Below are positions 6,079-7,254 of a DNA stretch of 7,254 nucleotides, piece after piece. Within the stretch, counting starts at the first letter, position 1. Every line of letters begins with the position of its first letter. A program made the translations under genes and the position numbers. Under the pieces are notes generated by a model, which was not told where the DNA came from, did no database searches, and saw only the letters and a program-made list of their open reading frames with translations. The stretch is from an uncultured Bacteroidales bacterium (GTDB lineage: Bacteria; Bacteroidota; Bacteroidia; Bacteroidales; Muribaculaceae), in assembly GCA_945828175.1 (NCBI GenBank), contig CALZQD010000082.1, positions 1 to 7,254 of the forward strand, written 5' to 3'.

Positions 6079-7206
6079 CTCGGTGACGATCGAGGGGAGG
6101 AACGAATTAATGGCGTTAACGTCGATCAACGGGGCGATCTGGTTGTAGATCTCATATTCCTTGGCGATGCCGGCGATGGGGTTGTTGTCGATGAAGCTGC
6201 GGACATACTGCTGTGCGTAGGTGATAGACTCAGTCTTGTCGCGGTCGTTATACTTGCGCTCGATGTCAGAGAGGAATTCGGCGCGGGCGCGCTCGAGTTC
6301 AGAGATGGTGAAGCCGCCGCGGACAGCGCGGAGCACTTCGCGGTAGACCGACTTGACAGCCGGCAGGATGTCGTTGCCCTTGGATGCGCCGTTGATAGTC
6401 AGGGCTTCTTTGGTCGGGGCGACGAAGAAATGGCCGAGTTCGACGCCTGCGCCGGCAAAGTCGGCGTCGGGAGCGAGGGCGGCTTCTTCGAGGCGCTTGT
6501 TGAGCATCGACACGACGATGTCGCGCATATACTCGACCGAGTAGTAGTACATGCTGTTGCGCATCGCGCGGGGCAGCAGCGGGTCGCACTTAAACATCAG
6601 CGCGAACGAAGCGCTGCGGCACTCGGGGTCGGCGCCGATGGCGTAGATTGTGCCGTCGGTATCCTCGACTTCAAAATACTCGCGCTCTTTGGCGTTCTCG
6701 GGCATCTTGATCGAGCCGAATATTTCTTTGATTTTCGATTCGATATACTCGGGGTCGATGTCGCCGACGACGATGATGCCCTGCTGGTCGGGGCGATACC
6801 ATGTCTTATAGTAGTCGACGAGCACCTGAGGCTCGAAGTTGTCGACGACCGACATCAGGCCGATGGGCAGACGCTCGCCGTAGCGGCAGTCGGGATAGAT
6901 GACCGGCATGAGTTTCTCGATGACGCGCATCTCGCCGGCCATGCTCCGACGCCACTCTTCGTGGATGACGCCGCGCTCCTTGTTGATTTCCTCGGGGTCG
7001 AGGGTGAGGGCGCAGGCCCAGTCGTGGAGGATGATGAGGCATGAGTCCTGGACGCTCTTGCGGGCGACGGGCACATTATTTATATTATAGACTGTCTCGT
7101 CGACGGAGGTGTAGGCGTTGAGGTTGTGGCCGAAGCGCACGCCGATTGACTCGAGCCAGTCGACCATCGAGTTGCCGGGGAAATGCTCGGTGCCGTTGAA
7201 GCACAT
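6076..7206 (-). CDS. M16 (pitrilysin-like) zinc protease, catalytic N-terminal half, 5' truncated
   Basis: This is the catalytic lobe of the M16 protease, 376 residues visible. The window is cut exactly after the zinc motif HxxEH: the first full codon (7206-7204) is Met of the family sequence H-MCFNGTEHF, and the last genomic base before the adapter fits the third base of a His codon. Counting from that lost histidine, E77 in NKERGVIHEEWRR is the third zinc ligand at the canonical H-X76-E spacing. Other family marks are FPGNSMVDWLESIGVRFGHN (9-28), AYTSVDETVYN (31-41), YYKTWYRPDQQGIIVVGDID (132-151), and an N-lobe second domain ending in SFLPSIVTE. The ORF then stops at TAA 6076-6078, but the same phase resumes as the C-terminal lobe at 6018, so this is one gene split by stops, not two genes. 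Bacteroidales homologues usually carry a signal peptide and act in the envelope, but that end is not visible. The peptide MCIRDS before 7206 is adapter-derived. Confidence 0.9.
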   Translation of the reverse strand: MCFNGTEHFPGNSMVDWLESIGVRFGHNLNAYTSVDETVYNINNVPVARKSVQDSCLIILHDWACALTLDPEEINKERGVIHEEWRRSMAGEMRVIEKLMPVIYPDCRYGERLPIGLMSVVDNFEPQVLVDYYKTWYRPDQQGIIVVGDIDPEYIESKIKEIFGSIKMPENAKEREYFEVEDTDGTIYAIGADPECRSASFALMFKCDPLLPRAMRNSMYYYSVEYMRDIVVSMLNKRLEEAALAPDADFAGAGVELGHFFVAPTKEALTINGASKGNDILPAVKSVYREVLRAVRGGFTISELERARAEFLSDIERKYNDRDKTESITYAQQYVRSFIDNNPIAGIAKEYEIYNQIAPLIDVNAINSFLPSIVTE

Positions 7207-7207
7207 G

Positions 7208-7254
7208 CTGTCTCTTATACACATCTGACGCTGCCGACGATATGCAGTGTGTAG
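7208..7254 (-). other. Synthetic Nextera P5/i5 sequencing adapter, inverted copy (not genomic)
   Basis: Positions 7208-7226 are the reverse complement of the Tn5 mosaic end, 7208-7240 the reverse complement of the whole Nextera read-1 adapter, 7241-7248 (TATGCAGT) the complement of the same i5 index seen at the left end, and 7249-7254 the end of the P5 primer. The two window ends thus form a perfect 46-base inverted repeat of synthetic origin. The insert ends at 7207. Confidence 0.98.

Noticed and set aside
6430..7044. Open plus-strand frame of 204 codons opposite the M16 catalytic lobe
   Set aside because: It is an antisense shadow of conserved protease coding sequence, rich in Val/Asp/Ala, without a promoter or recognisable domain.
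1..7254. Terminal inverted repeats with Tn5 mosaic ends, suggesting a composite transposon
   Set aside because: The repeats continue into the Nextera read-1 sequence, an i5 index and the P5 primer end, and there is no transposase. They are library adapters.

Overview
The window is one 7.16-kb piece of bacterial chromosome (about 47..7207) flanked on both sides by the same synthetic Illumina Nextera P5-side adapter in inverted orientation, so it is a single tagmented and amplified molecule rather than a natural genome segment with natural ends. The biological insert looks like a gut-type Bacteroidales, and I would guess Muribaculaceae or a close relative. The evidence is a 191-residue superoxide dismutase of Porphyromonas type, a Bacteroidetes-style promoter (TTTG, 20 bp, TATATTTG), A/T-rich leaders without Shine-Dalgarno sequences, a DcaP-like porin, a two-lobe M16 protease of the Bacteroidales kind, and a secreted protein with the short C-terminal beta module common in Prevotella and Muribaculaceae. 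The family-level assignment is inference.

Layout: (1) 48..620, plus strand, the C-terminal third of RecN, cut by the left end. (2) 635..1390, plus strand, the complete rlmB-type 23S rRNA methyltransferase, 14 bp after recN and probably co-transcribed. (3) 1489..2064, minus strand, a complete Fe-type superoxide dismutase converging on rlmB, with a hairpin terminator between them. (4) 2065..2275, the divergent intergenic region with a near-perfect Bacteroidetes promoter facing right. (5) 2276..3088, plus strand, a secreted jelly-roll-like protein of unknown function with lower GC than its neighbours, ending at a strong hairpin with a GAAA loop shared with the converging porin. (6) 3170..4468, minus strand, a complete DcaP-like outer-membrane porin. 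(7) 4541..4572, a GC-rich terminator for the protease upstream of it on the minus strand. (8) 4597..7206, minus strand, an M16 zinc protease, cut at the right end immediately after its HxxEH motif and interrupted near its middle by three in-phase TAA codons within 60 bases.

Most of the window is housekeeping: DNA repair, ribosome modification, oxygen defence and envelope functions. No gene-free stretch exceeds about 210 bases. I found no CRISPR array, tRNA, rRNA, insertion sequence or defence system, and I do not see a previously undescribed multi-gene system. The points most worth a second look are the in-phase, length-preserving but garbled 60-base segment in the protease, the metal-preference residue Thr155 in the superoxide dismutase, and the uncharacterised secreted protein behind a strong promoter.
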